Of a DNA stretch of 64,000 nt, positions 42,516 through 50,489 are shown in pieces (position 1 is the first letter of the stretch; the number at the start of each line of letters is the position of its first letter). The translations under genes and the position numbers were made by a program. The stretch comes from an uncultured Caldilineales bacterium. GTDB taxonomy: Bacteria; Chloroflexota; Anaerolineae; JAAEKA01. Location of the stretch: positions 3,124 through 67,123 of the forward strand of contig CALESQ010000071.1 in assembly GCA_937907455.1 (NCBI GenBank), in the 5' to 3' direction. A model generated the notes under the pieces. It ran no database searches. It worked only from the letters and a program-made list of their open reading frames with translations, and was not told the origin of the DNA.

Positions 42516-43490
42516 ATGCCCAAACATCGTTTGTTGTATTTGTCGCGCGCCGACGTGGAAGCGGTTGGCGTCGCCATGCCAGAGATCATTGATGCCCTCG
42601 CTGAAGCGTTTGAGCAGCATGGTCAGGGGCGGGTGGAGATGCCTCCCAAACCGGGTGTGCATTCACGGCCTGATGCCTTTATTCATGCCATGCCTTGCTA
42701 TATCCCTGGCGCTGAGGCTATTGGTGTGAAGTGGGTTTCCGGCTATCCTGCCAATCCTGCGCGCGGGCTGCCTTATATCAGTGGTCTGCTTGTGCTGAAT
42801 GATGCCGATACCGGCCTGCCGTTGGCGGTGATGGATTGTACTTGGATTACAGCCAAGCGTACCGGTGCGGCCACGGCGCTGTCGGCGCGCTATCTGGCGC
42901 GGCCTGACTCGAAGACGGTGGGCATTCTTGGCTGCGGTGTACAGGGGCGCTCTAATCTGGAGGCTCTGCGCGTGCTCTTCCCCATCGAACGGGTGATGGC
43001 TTATGACCCGCGCCTGGAAAACGCGCTGCGCTATGTGGACGATGTCGAGGAAAAATGGGGGATAGATGCGACGGTGGCTGAAACTCCCCGTCAGGCGGTC
43101 AGTGGTTGCGATATTGTGGTGACGGCTGGCCCTATCCTGCGTGAACCCCACGCTACCATCAAGGCGGATTGGCTGGATGCCGGCGCGTTTGCCTCGCTGG
43201 TTGACTTTGATTCGTACTGGGATCGCGCGGCATTGGCCCAGGCTGATAAGTTCTGCACCGACGACCTGCCACAGCTTGAACATTACCGGCAGGCAGGCTA
43301 TTTTCAGGATATTCCCCCGGTTTACGCCAGCCTGGGCGATCTGGTCACCGGTCAAAAGCCGGGACGTCAGTCAGCGGGCGAACGTACCTTTGCCGCCAAC
43401 CTCGGCTTGGCGCTGGATGATATGGCTACGGCCCCCATTGTCTATCGTCGTGCGGTGGAACGCAAACTGGGCCGCTGGCTACCGCTTTAA
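42516..43490 (+). CDS. Ornithine cyclodeaminase / mu-crystallin family protein
   Basis: CGGAG at 42504-42508 positions the ATG at 42516 (324 residues). The NAD-binding Rossmann motif is TVGILGCGVQGRSNLEAL, and WITAKRTGAATALSARYLARPDSKT carries the conserved Lys/Thr of the OCD family. Members deaminate ornithine to proline, oxidise alanine or reduce cyclic imines, and family resemblance alone does not settle which. It is some 7 kb from argF. Confidence 0.88.
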   Translation: MPKHRLLYLSRADVEAVGVAMPEIIDALAEAFEQHGQGRVEMPPKPGVHSRPDAFIHAMPCYIPGAEAIGVKWVSGYPANPARGLPYISGLLVLNDADTGLPLAVMDCTWITAKRTGAATALSARYLARPDSKTVGILGCGVQGRSNLEALRVLFPIERVMAYDPRLENALRYVDDVEEKWGIDATVAETPRQAVSGCDIVVTAGPILREPHATIKADWLDAGAFASLVDFDSYWDRAALAQADKFCTDDLPQLEHYRQAGYFQDIPPVYASLGDLVTGQKPGRQSAGERTFAANLGLALDDMATAPIVYRRAVERKLGRWLPL

Positions 43491-43643
43491 AGCACGCTGG
43501 AGCCAGGCAAGATGGCGAATATAATCACCGAAAACGCGCTATCAGTTACGAACATGATCAGGTAAACCAATCCCGTTGGCTTTTTGCCCGATTCGTTGTG
43601 TTCGTGGCTGGTTCAAGGTTGTTTACGGCTGTACTGAAACAGA

Positions 43644-43683
43644 CTGGGCCATACGTGCTGTGATTGCAGTACGTATGGCCCAG
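43644..43683. terminator. Bidirectional terminator between convergent genes
   Basis: A 13-bp stem CTGGGCCATACGT / ACGTATGGCCCAG with a 14-base loop and T-rich flanks on both strands lies between the ornithine-cyclodeaminase-like gene and the tandem GNAT gene. Confidence 0.75.
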
Positions 43684-43692
43684 TGTTTGTGG

Positions 43693-44880
43693 CTAGTTGA
43701 GGGATGCCAGGCCGGGTATGGCAGGCATTCCCTGCCCTGCAAGCAAGTGAATGGTAACGTCTACCTGCTTGCCGCGCGGTTGCCAGGTGACATGGTAGGG
43801 TGAGTAGCTGAGGATCTGCCACACAGCCTCATTGTCGCTGGAAAAACAGGCGCTCATGCGTTTGATGCCCGCGGCGCGTGCCTGCTCAAGCACATAGTAC
43901 AGCACTTTGCTGCCAATGCCCTGGCCTTGCATATCATCGCGTACTACTACCGACAACTCGGCTTCATCCAGGTTGCAGCGCAGAAAACGCCCGCTGGCTA
44001 CCAGACAATCTGACCGCTCGGGGAGATCGGCAAAAGCCAACCATACCGAACCTTCGCCTGGGGCAAGGTCTATCAGACGCAAGGCTTCTTGCTGGGCGGC
44101 GTCGGCCAGATTGGCAACGGTCAGCGACGCAGGGGCAAAACGCTTTTCGGGTGAGCCATGTTCCAGCAAACCAACCAGTTTCACAAGGTCGTTGGCCGTC
44201 TTGGGGCGCAGCCGAATTTCTAATCCATTGGCAAGTTTGAACAGAGTGGGAGTCATCGTTGTCTCCTTGGCGAGGCCGACATGGGCCTTGGGATGAATAA
44301 TGGTTTGGTGCAGGGCCTCGTCGCCGGCTTGCGCCGGTTGCTTCAGGTGGATAATCACTTCGCTGTCTGATCCGTCTACAGTGACGGAGGAGGCATACGG
44401 GGTGTTGTGTACCAGTCGCCATACAGCCCGGTTGTCGGTGTTAAAGGTGGCTTTCAGACGTTCTACACCGGCAGTGTGGGCTTTTTGTGCAACAAACTCT
44501 AAAAGCCGGGTACCCAGGTGATGCCGTTGCAGGTCGTCCCGTACGGCAATGGATACTTCGGCAATGCGTTTATCCGCAGTGTACAGATAGCGTGCACCAG
44601 CCACCGGCACCTGGCGTCTTTCCGGTAAGTCGGCAAAGGCCAGGAAAGCGGCTCCGGCTTGCACATCCACCATGGCCATGCGTTGCGCCTGTTCGCGCAC
44701 AAATGTCGGATCGGGGTTGGTTAGGCTTTCGTTGAAGCGTTGATAGCGACTGGCCGGCGATAAATGCTCAAACAAATCAAGCAAATAACCGGCATCTTCA
44801 GGCGTGACGGGGCGGACGACAACCGACAAGCCGTTTTCCAGAGTGAATTGATATAACGTGTTGGATGTTTGATTGGTCAT
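43693..44880 (-). CDS. Tandem GNAT-domain protein
   Basis: A 395-residue protein made of two related GNAT domains. Domain 1 (about 1-180) has VSIAVRDDLQRHHLGTRLLEFVAQKAH, and domain 2 (about 205-395) has LSVVVRDDMQGQGIGSKVLYYVLEQAR. Both contain NGL..xxRPxT, LAFADLPER and FxxDNxAVW motifs, so they arose by duplication. At the junction an AAGGAG (44263-44268 on the opposite strand) precedes an internal ATG at 44256, exactly where domain 2 could start. The second half may therefore also be made alone. A 19-base dyad lies upstream. Substrate unknown. Confidence 0.82.
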   Translation of the reverse strand: MTNQTSNTLYQFTLENGLSVVVRPVTPEDAGYLLDLFEHLSPASRYQRFNESLTNPDPTFVREQAQRMAMVDVQAGAAFLAFADLPERRQVPVAGARYLYTADKRIAEVSIAVRDDLQRHHLGTRLLEFVAQKAHTAGVERLKATFNTDNRAVWRLVHNTPYASSVTVDGSDSEVIIHLKQPAQAGDEALHQTIIHPKAHVGLAKETTMTPTLFKLANGLEIRLRPKTANDLVKLVGLLEHGSPEKRFAPASLTVANLADAAQQEALRLIDLAPGEGSVWLAFADLPERSDCLVASGRFLRCNLDEAELSVVVRDDMQGQGIGSKVLYYVLEQARAAGIKRMSACFSSDNEAVWQILSYSPYHVTWQPRGKQVDVTIHLLAGQGMPAIPGLASLN

Positions 44881-44891
44881 AGTTTTATTTT

Positions 44892-44944
44892 AATGACGCA
44901 TTGCGTCATTGGCTTAGTATACCACAAGTTTTTGGGGCTGTAAA
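44892..44944 (-). promoter_or_regulatory. Promoter with perfect dyad operator for the tandem GNAT gene
   Basis: On the minus strand TTTACA (44944-44939), 17 bases, TATACT (44921-44916). The palindrome AATGACGCA-T-TGCGTCATT (44892-44910) begins 5 bases downstream of the -10 and would cover the transcription start, a classic repressor position. Confidence 0.75.
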
Positions 44945-44988
44945 GCAGAAAATTTTGTTTTTGGATTACAAATTGCTGACTGCCGATA

Positions 44989-45016
44989 AAAAAGCTCCAG
45001 GTTCACCTGGAGCTTT
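44989..45016 (-). terminator. Minus-strand rho-independent terminator
   Basis: AAAGCTCCAGG (44991-45001), loop TTCA, CCTGGAGCTTT (45006-45016). Read on the minus strand it ends in TTTTTT, so it stops transcripts arriving from the dihydroorotate-dehydrogenase-like gene and array 2. Confidence 0.85.
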
Positions 45017-45060
45017 CTATTGCGATATGGTGGTGCGGTCTCTACGCTGACATGGTTTTG

Positions 45061-45610
45061 ATGTTGCGGCCTATGCTGCGGCCGGCCCCTTCATGCTGCG
45101 GCCGGCCTCTTCACGCTGCGGCCGGTCCCTCCACGCTGCGGCCGGCCCCCTCATGCTGCGGCCGGTCTCCAGACCGAGTCCGCTGCGGCCGGCCCCTTCA
45201 CGCTGCGGCCGGTCTCCAGACCGAGTCCGCTGCGGCCGGCCCCTCCACGCTGCGGCCGGTCTCCAGACCGAGTCCGCTGCGGCCGGTCCCTCCACGCTGC
45301 GGCCGGTCTCCAGACCGAGTCCGCTGCGGCCGGCCCCTTCACGCTGCGGCCGGTCTCCAGACCGAGTCCGCTGCGGCCGGTCCCTCCACGCTGCGGCCGG
45401 TCTCCAGACCGAGTCCGCTGCGGCCGGCCCCTTCACGCTGCGGCCGGTCTCCAGACCGAGGCCGCTGCGGCCGGCCCCTCCACGCTGCGGCCGGTTTCTC
45501 CATGCTGCGGCCGGTCCCTCCACGCTGCGGCCGGTCTCCAGACCGAGTCCGCAGGTAACCCGGCACGGTCAGGAGATTGGGAACCATTCCGCAGGGACCG
45601 GCCAGAGCGG
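45061..45610. repeat. GC-rich composite repeat array 2
   Basis: An array of about 550 bases containing 21 copies of TGCGGCCGG by my count. These alternate between CCCCTTCACGC / TCCCTCCACGC tails and the longer GGTCTCCAGACCGAGTCC unit (8 copies). It ends in GGAGATTGGGAACCATTCC followed by GCAGGGACCGGCCAGAGC, the same terminal element as array 1. GGTCT-CC-AGACC and CGGCCG are self-complementary. The orientation is opposite to the dominant one in array 1. Frames across it are spurious. Confidence 0.95.
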
Positions 45611-45632
45611 CGCGACAGGGGCAATCCGATGA

Positions 45633-46622
45633 CTACTTGTAGCTTTGCAGGGTGCGCATGTAGTTGGCGCGCTCGAAGGCTGAGGGTTCGGCGACGTTGC
45701 GCTGGCTCAGGCTGCCCTGCATCATCTCTACTGAGTCGTATTCGTGTTCTTCCATCCACTGTTGCAGGCCTTGCAGCAAGGTGCTGATATGCCCAATGCC
45801 GTGTTGCAGCAGCGCCGACGCGATGTTGATCACATCAGCACCGGCCATCAGGCCCTTGATTGCATCTTCGGTGGTGTGGATGCCGGTGGTCAGTGCCATC
45901 GAGCAGCGCACATGACCGTAGAGAATGGCAATCCAGCGCAGGGGCAGGCGCATTTCGTGCGAATTGCTCAACACCAGGTGCGGAGCGACGGTCAGGTCTT
46001 CGATATCCAGGTCAGGTTGATAGAAGCGGTTGAACAGCACCAGTGCATCGGCCCCGGCCAGATCCAGCGCATGGGCCATGCGCGGCACCGATGTGAAGTA
46101 GGGGCTGAGCTTCATTGCCACCGGTATGCTGACGTTGCGCTTGACATTGGCCAATACATCCAGGTAAACCTGTTCGATGGCGGCAGAAAGCGTGCGCGGA
46201 TCGGTAGGCACGAAGTACAGGTTGATTTCCAGCGCGTCGGCCCCTGCCTGCTGAATCTGGGTGGCATAGTCAATCCAGCCGCCATCGCTTACACCGTTTA
46301 GGCTGGCGATGATCGGCACGGAAACCGCTTGCTTGGCGCGCTGGATTTGCTTCAGATATTGCTCAGGCCCGGCGGCATATTCGGTCGGCTCAGGAAAATA
46401 GGTCAAGGCTTCCGCGCTGCTGTAGGCGGTATAGTCCAGAAAATGGTGCATCATTTTCTGGTCGTGTTCGATCTGCTCTTCAAACAGCGAGTAAAAGGTA
46501 ATGGCCGCGGCGCCGGCGTCTTCCATGCGGCGAATGTTATCCAGACTGCGGCTCAGCGGTGAGGCAGAAGGTACAATGGGATTTTTTAACGGCAATCCCA
46601 TGTAGGTGGTGGTGAGGTCCAT
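45633..46622 (-). CDS. Dihydroorotate dehydrogenase-like FMN protein
   Basis: ATG at 46622, GGAG upstream, gives 329 residues. MDLTTTYMGLPLKNPIVPSASPL is the usual start of this DHOD-like group. VSVPIIASLNGVS, ALEINLYF, SIPVAMKLSPYF and a C-terminal GIHTTEDAIKGLMAGADVINIASALL form the TIM-barrel FMN site. Members often sit beside nifJ, as here, so its role is probably redox metabolism rather than pyrimidine synthesis. A 26-base perfect palindrome lies just upstream. Confidence 0.85.
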   Translation of the reverse strand: MDLTTTYMGLPLKNPIVPSASPLSRSLDNIRRMEDAGAAAITFYSLFEEQIEHDQKMMHHFLDYTAYSSAEALTYFPEPTEYAAGPEQYLKQIQRAKQAVSVPIIASLNGVSDGGWIDYATQIQQAGADALEINLYFVPTDPRTLSAAIEQVYLDVLANVKRNVSIPVAMKLSPYFTSVPRMAHALDLAGADALVLFNRFYQPDLDIEDLTVAPHLVLSNSHEMRLPLRWIAILYGHVRCSMALTTGIHTTEDAIKGLMAGADVINIASALLQHGIGHISTLLQGLQQWMEEHEYDSVEMMQGSLSQRNVAEPSAFERANYMRTLQSYK

Positions 46623-46648
46623 GAGGCTTTCTCCAAAGGGACAAACTC

Positions 46649-46674
46649 GCTGGGGATGCCGCGGCATCCCCAGC
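46649..46674. promoter_or_regulatory. 26-base perfect palindrome upstream of the DHOD-like gene
   Basis: The half-site GCTGGGGATGCCG is followed immediately by its exact reverse complement. It lies between nifJ and the DHOD-like start. It could be a hairpin controlling read-through from nifJ or a protein-binding site; no T-run follows. Confidence 0.6.
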
Positions 46675-46784
46675 ACAGGCGCTTGGTATCTGTCGGAGAA
46701 TAACTTCCTGTTTTGGCGGGCGCTTTCGGGATGATTTCCAAGTTTCGACCGAACCAAACTGCGAAGTTAATCCTTTACAGTACC

Positions 46785-49700
46785 TTAGTGGGCAGCATCC
46801 TTGCTGTAGTCCAGCGTTGCCAGTTGTTCGTACAAGTGCCAGCGCTTCTTGACATCCGCCTGAGCCTCATGCAGCAGCTCAGCCGCCGCCTTTGGATCAG
46901 ATTTAAGCAGCATGGTATAGCGGGTTTCGTTGTAGATATAGTCTTGCAGCGGGATCTTTGGCGCTTTGCTGTCGAGTTGCAGCGGGTTGCTGCCCTCGTC
47001 GGCCAGCCGGGGATCATAGCGCAGCAGCGGCCAGTAGCCGGTATCCACTGCCTTCTTCTGCTGGTCGTTGGCCGTGGTCATGTTAATGCCGTGGGCGATG
47101 CAATGGCTGTAGGCAATGATCAGGCTGGGGCCGTCGTAGGACTCGGCTTCCAGGATGGCACGCACAGTTTGGGCATCGTTAGCTCCCATGGCAATGCGGG
47201 CCACGTAGACATTGCCGTAGTTCATGGCCATCATCGCCAGGTCTTTCTTGGCTGAATGTTTGCCGCTGGCCGCAAACTTGGCTACCGCCGCGCGCGGGGT
47301 AGACTTGGAGGCCTGACCGCCGGTGTTGCTGTATACTTCGGTATCCAGCACCAGCACGTTGACATTGCGTTCTGATGCCAGCACATGGTCCAAACCGCCG
47401 TAGCCGATGTCATAGGCCCAGCCGTCGCCGCCGAAGATCCACACCGTTTTGTTGACCAGTACATCGGCAATGTCGGCCAGTTGTCGCAGCGCCGCGCTGC
47501 CTTGCCCGGCGGCTGTCAGTGCTTGCAAGCGTTGCTGCAGGGTAGCTACATGCTGGCGCTGCTCGTAGATGCCGGTTTCGTCATGTTGATCGGTGTGCAG
47601 CAGAGCCTCGGTTAGATCGTTGCCGATCAATTCAGCGTTCTGTTGCAGCAGCTCGCGGGCAAACTCCGCGCGTTTGTCCAGTGTCAGGCGCATACCCAGG
47701 CCAAATTCGGCATTATCCTCGAACAGGCTGTTCGACCAGGCCGGGCCGCGGCCGCTGCTGTCTTGGGCATAGGGAGTGGTGGGCAGGTTGCCGCTGTAGA
47801 TGGAGGAGCAGCCGGTGGCGTTGGCCACGATGGTGCGGTCACCGAATAACTGTGTCACCAGTTTGATGTAGGGCGTTTCGCCGCAGCCCGCGCATGCGCC
47901 GGAGTATTCAAACAGCGGGCGCAGTAACTGGTTGCTCTTCACCAGTTTCATGTTCACGGTACGGCGGTCAATATCGGGGATGCTCAGGAAGAAGTCGTAG
48001 TTCGCGGCCTCACGCTCGCGAATGGGCGGCTGATCTTCCATGTTGATGGCCTTGAAGCGCGGTTCACGCTTGTTTTTGGCCGGACACACATACACGCAGG
48101 CCCCGCAGCCGGTGCAGTCTTCCGGTGCTACCTGAATGGAATAGAGCCAGTCTGGGTATTCCTTGCCCTTGTAAGGGGTGGCACGGAAACTGTCGGGGGC
48201 ATCGGCCAGTTGTTCCGGCGGGAATGCTTTGATGCGGATGGTGGCGTGAGGGCACACCAGCGCGCACTTGCCGCACTGAATGCACACGTCGGGATCCCAG
48301 ATGGGGATTTCCAGCGCCAGGTTGCGCTTTTCCCATTGTGTGGTGGCTGTGGGGAAGGTGCCATCGGCGGGCATGGCCGACACCGGCAGCAGATCGCCGC
48401 GCCCGGCGATGATCTCTGCCGTCACCTTTTGCACGAAGTCGGGAGCCTCAGCCGGTACAGCGGGGGGCAGCTCGATGCTGCTGCTGATGTGATCGGGCAC
48501 AGCGACTTCATACAGGTTAGCCAGCGTCTGGTCTACGGCCTCGTAATTTTGCTGCACCACGGTTTCGCCGCGTTTGCCGTAGGTCTTCTTGATGGCGTAC
48601 TTGATAGAGGCAATTGCTTCGTCGCGCGGCAGCACACCAGAAATGGCAAAGAAACAGGTTTGCATGATGGTGTTGATGCGTCCGCCCATGCCGGTTCGTT
48701 CGGCCACGTCGTAAGCGTCAATCACATAGAACTTCATGCCCTTGTTGATCAGATGTTCCTGGTACACGCGCGGCAGTTTGTCCCACACCGCTTCTCTGGG
48801 GTGATAGGTGTTCAGCAGAAAGACTGCGCCCGGCGTGGCATTGCGCAGCACGTCGTAGCGCTCTAGAAATACGGACTGATGCACCGCCACAAAGTTGGCC
48901 TTTTCAATCAGGTAAGGCTGATGAATTGGCTCTGGCCCGAAGCGCAGATGTGAAACCGTGGTTGCGCCTGATTTTTTCGAGTCGTAGACGAAATAGCCCT
49001 GGGCATAGTTGGGAGTATCTTCACCGATGATCTTGATGCTGTTTTTGTTGGCTCCTACTGTGCCGTCAGAACCCAGACCAAAGAACAGCGCACGCACCAC
49101 CCGGGGCGATTCGATGCTGAAGGTCGGGTCGAAGTCAAGGCTGGTGAAGGTAACATCGTCGTTGATACCCACGGTGAAGTGGTTCTTTGGCTTATCCTTG
49201 CGCAGTTCATCAAAGACCGCCTTGGCCATGGCTGGCGTCCATTCCTTGCTGGAAAGGCCGTAGCGTCCGCCAATCACGCGCACGTTGCCGCGTCCGGCTT
49301 CCATCAGCGCAGTGATGACGTCCTGATAAAGCGGCTCGCCCGCGGCACCCGGTTCCTTGGTACGATCCAGCGTGGCGATGGCTTTGACACTGGCCGGCAG
49401 TGCAGCCATGAAATGTTCGCTGCTCCAGGGGCGCATGAGATGCACTTTGAGCACGCCCACCTTCTCGCCGTGGCTGTTGAGGTAGGCGGCGGTTTGTTCA
49501 GCAGTTTCTGCTGCCGAGCCAAGAATCACTAGAATGCGTTCAGCATCTGGCGCACCTTCGTACTGGAACAGCTTGTACTGGCGGCCTGTGATCTGCGCAA
49601 AGCGATCCATGGCCTCCTGCACAATGCCCGGCACTTGCAGGTAGAAGGGGTTCACCGTCTCACGACCCTGGAAGTAGACATCGGGATTTTGTGCGGTGCC

Positions 49701-50351
49701 GCGCATCACCGGCCGATCAGGGGTAAGGCCGCGCCCGCGATGGGCCAGTACCAGATCATCATCAATCATGGCGCGAATGTCGTCGTCGGTCAGTTGTTCG
49801 ATCTTGGCGACTTCGTGGCTGGTGCGGAAGCCATCAAAGAAATGGATGAAGGGCACGCGCGCCTTGAGCGTGGCTGCCTGAGCGATCAGCGCCATGTCCA
49901 TGATTTCTTGCACCGAATTGCTGCACAGCATGGACCAGCCGGTTTGGCGCACACCCATCACGTCGCTGTGGTCGCCAAAAATCGAAAGCCCCTGTGCTGC
50001 CAGACTGCGCGCTGCTACATGAAACACCGTGGAGGTAAGCTCCCCGGCGATCTTATACATGTTGGGGATCATCAGCAGCAGCCCCTGCGAGGCGGTGAAG
50101 GTGGTGGTGAGTGAGCCGGTCTGCAACGCACCGTGTACAGCGCCGGCGGCCCCGCCTTCAGACTGCATCTCAATCACCAGGGGGATTGTGCCCCAGATGT
50201 TGGGTTTTAGCTCGGCAGTCCATTGATCAGCCCACTCGCCCATGGCGCTGGAGGGCGTGATGGGGTAAATGGCGATTACTTCGTTGGTTTTATGAGCAAT
50301 ATATGCGGCGGCTTCGTTGCCGTCAATGGTAACGATTTGACGGTTGGTCAT
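46785..50351 (-). CDS. nifJ: Pyruvate:ferredoxin (flavodoxin) oxidoreductase
   Basis: A 1188-residue single-chain enzyme with AAGGA before the ATG. The N-terminal domain starts IVTIDGNEAAAYIAHKTNEVIAIYPITPSSAMGEW. A gamma-type domain follows, then a two-cluster ferredoxin domain (CIQCGKCALVCPH and CTGCGACVYVCPAKNK). The C-terminal TPP domain has CAGCGETPYIKL and ANATGCSSIYSGNLPTTPYAQD. It converts pyruvate and CoA to acetyl-CoA, CO2 and reduced ferredoxin, and indicates an anaerobic or fermentative side of metabolism. Upstream lies an FNR/CRP-like dyad. Confidence 0.96.
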   Translation of the reverse strand: MTNRQIVTIDGNEAAAYIAHKTNEVIAIYPITPSSAMGEWADQWTAELKPNIWGTIPLVIEMQSEGGAAGAVHGALQTGSLTTTFTASQGLLLMIPNMYKIAGELTSTVFHVAARSLAAQGLSIFGDHSDVMGVRQTGWSMLCSNSVQEIMDMALIAQAATLKARVPFIHFFDGFRTSHEVAKIEQLTDDDIRAMIDDDLVLAHRGRGLTPDRPVMRGTAQNPDVYFQGRETVNPFYLQVPGIVQEAMDRFAQITGRQYKLFQYEGAPDAERILVILGSAAETAEQTAAYLNSHGEKVGVLKVHLMRPWSSEHFMAALPASVKAIATLDRTKEPGAAGEPLYQDVITALMEAGRGNVRVIGGRYGLSSKEWTPAMAKAVFDELRKDKPKNHFTVGINDDVTFTSLDFDPTFSIESPRVVRALFFGLGSDGTVGANKNSIKIIGEDTPNYAQGYFVYDSKKSGATTVSHLRFGPEPIHQPYLIEKANFVAVHQSVFLERYDVLRNATPGAVFLLNTYHPREAVWDKLPRVYQEHLINKGMKFYVIDAYDVAERTGMGGRINTIMQTCFFAISGVLPRDEAIASIKYAIKKTYGKRGETVVQQNYEAVDQTLANLYEVAVPDHISSSIELPPAVPAEAPDFVQKVTAEIIAGRGDLLPVSAMPADGTFPTATTQWEKRNLALEIPIWDPDVCIQCGKCALVCPHATIRIKAFPPEQLADAPDSFRATPYKGKEYPDWLYSIQVAPEDCTGCGACVYVCPAKNKREPRFKAINMEDQPPIREREAANYDFFLSIPDIDRRTVNMKLVKSNQLLRPLFEYSGACAGCGETPYIKLVTQLFGDRTIVANATGCSSIYSGNLPTTPYAQDSSGRGPAWSNSLFEDNAEFGLGMRLTLDKRAEFARELLQQNAELIGNDLTEALLHTDQHDETGIYEQRQHVATLQQRLQALTAAGQGSAALRQLADIADVLVNKTVWIFGGDGWAYDIGYGGLDHVLASERNVNVLVLDTEVYSNTGGQASKSTPRAAVAKFAASGKHSAKKDLAMMAMNYGNVYVARIAMGANDAQTVRAILEAESYDGPSLIIAYSHCIAHGINMTTANDQQKKAVDTGYWPLLRYDPRLADEGSNPLQLDSKAPKIPLQDYIYNETRYTMLLKSDPKAAAELLHEAQADVKKRWHLYEQLATLDYSKDAAH

Positions 50352-50445
50352 TAGGTTTGTCCTTCGTCAGGCTGAGTGCATCCTGTGAAATAAGTCAGGA
50401 AATAAAGCAAGGTGCGCGGGAGCTTTCCAGCGCACAATCCTTTCC

Positions 50446-50487
50446 ATCATACCCCTGATGCGTTTGTTTTTACATGATGTATGTCAT
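50446..50487 (-). promoter_or_regulatory. Putative nifJ promoter with FNR/CRP-family dyad at about -41.5
   Basis: On the minus strand TATGAT (50451-50446) can serve as -10. The dyad ATGA-N6-TCAT (ATGATGTATGTCAT, 50474-50487) is centred at 50480.5, about 41.5 bases before the predicted start of transcription, the standard class II activator position. A related dyad, ATGATGTAGATCAT, is at 60859. Confidence 0.5.
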
Positions 50488-50489
50488 AA

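Noticed and set aside
45052..45632. Coding frames of 150-179 codons on both strands of array 2
   Set aside because: All translations are repeats of Arg/Pro/Ala/Gly caused by the GC-rich unit; several frames are open at once.
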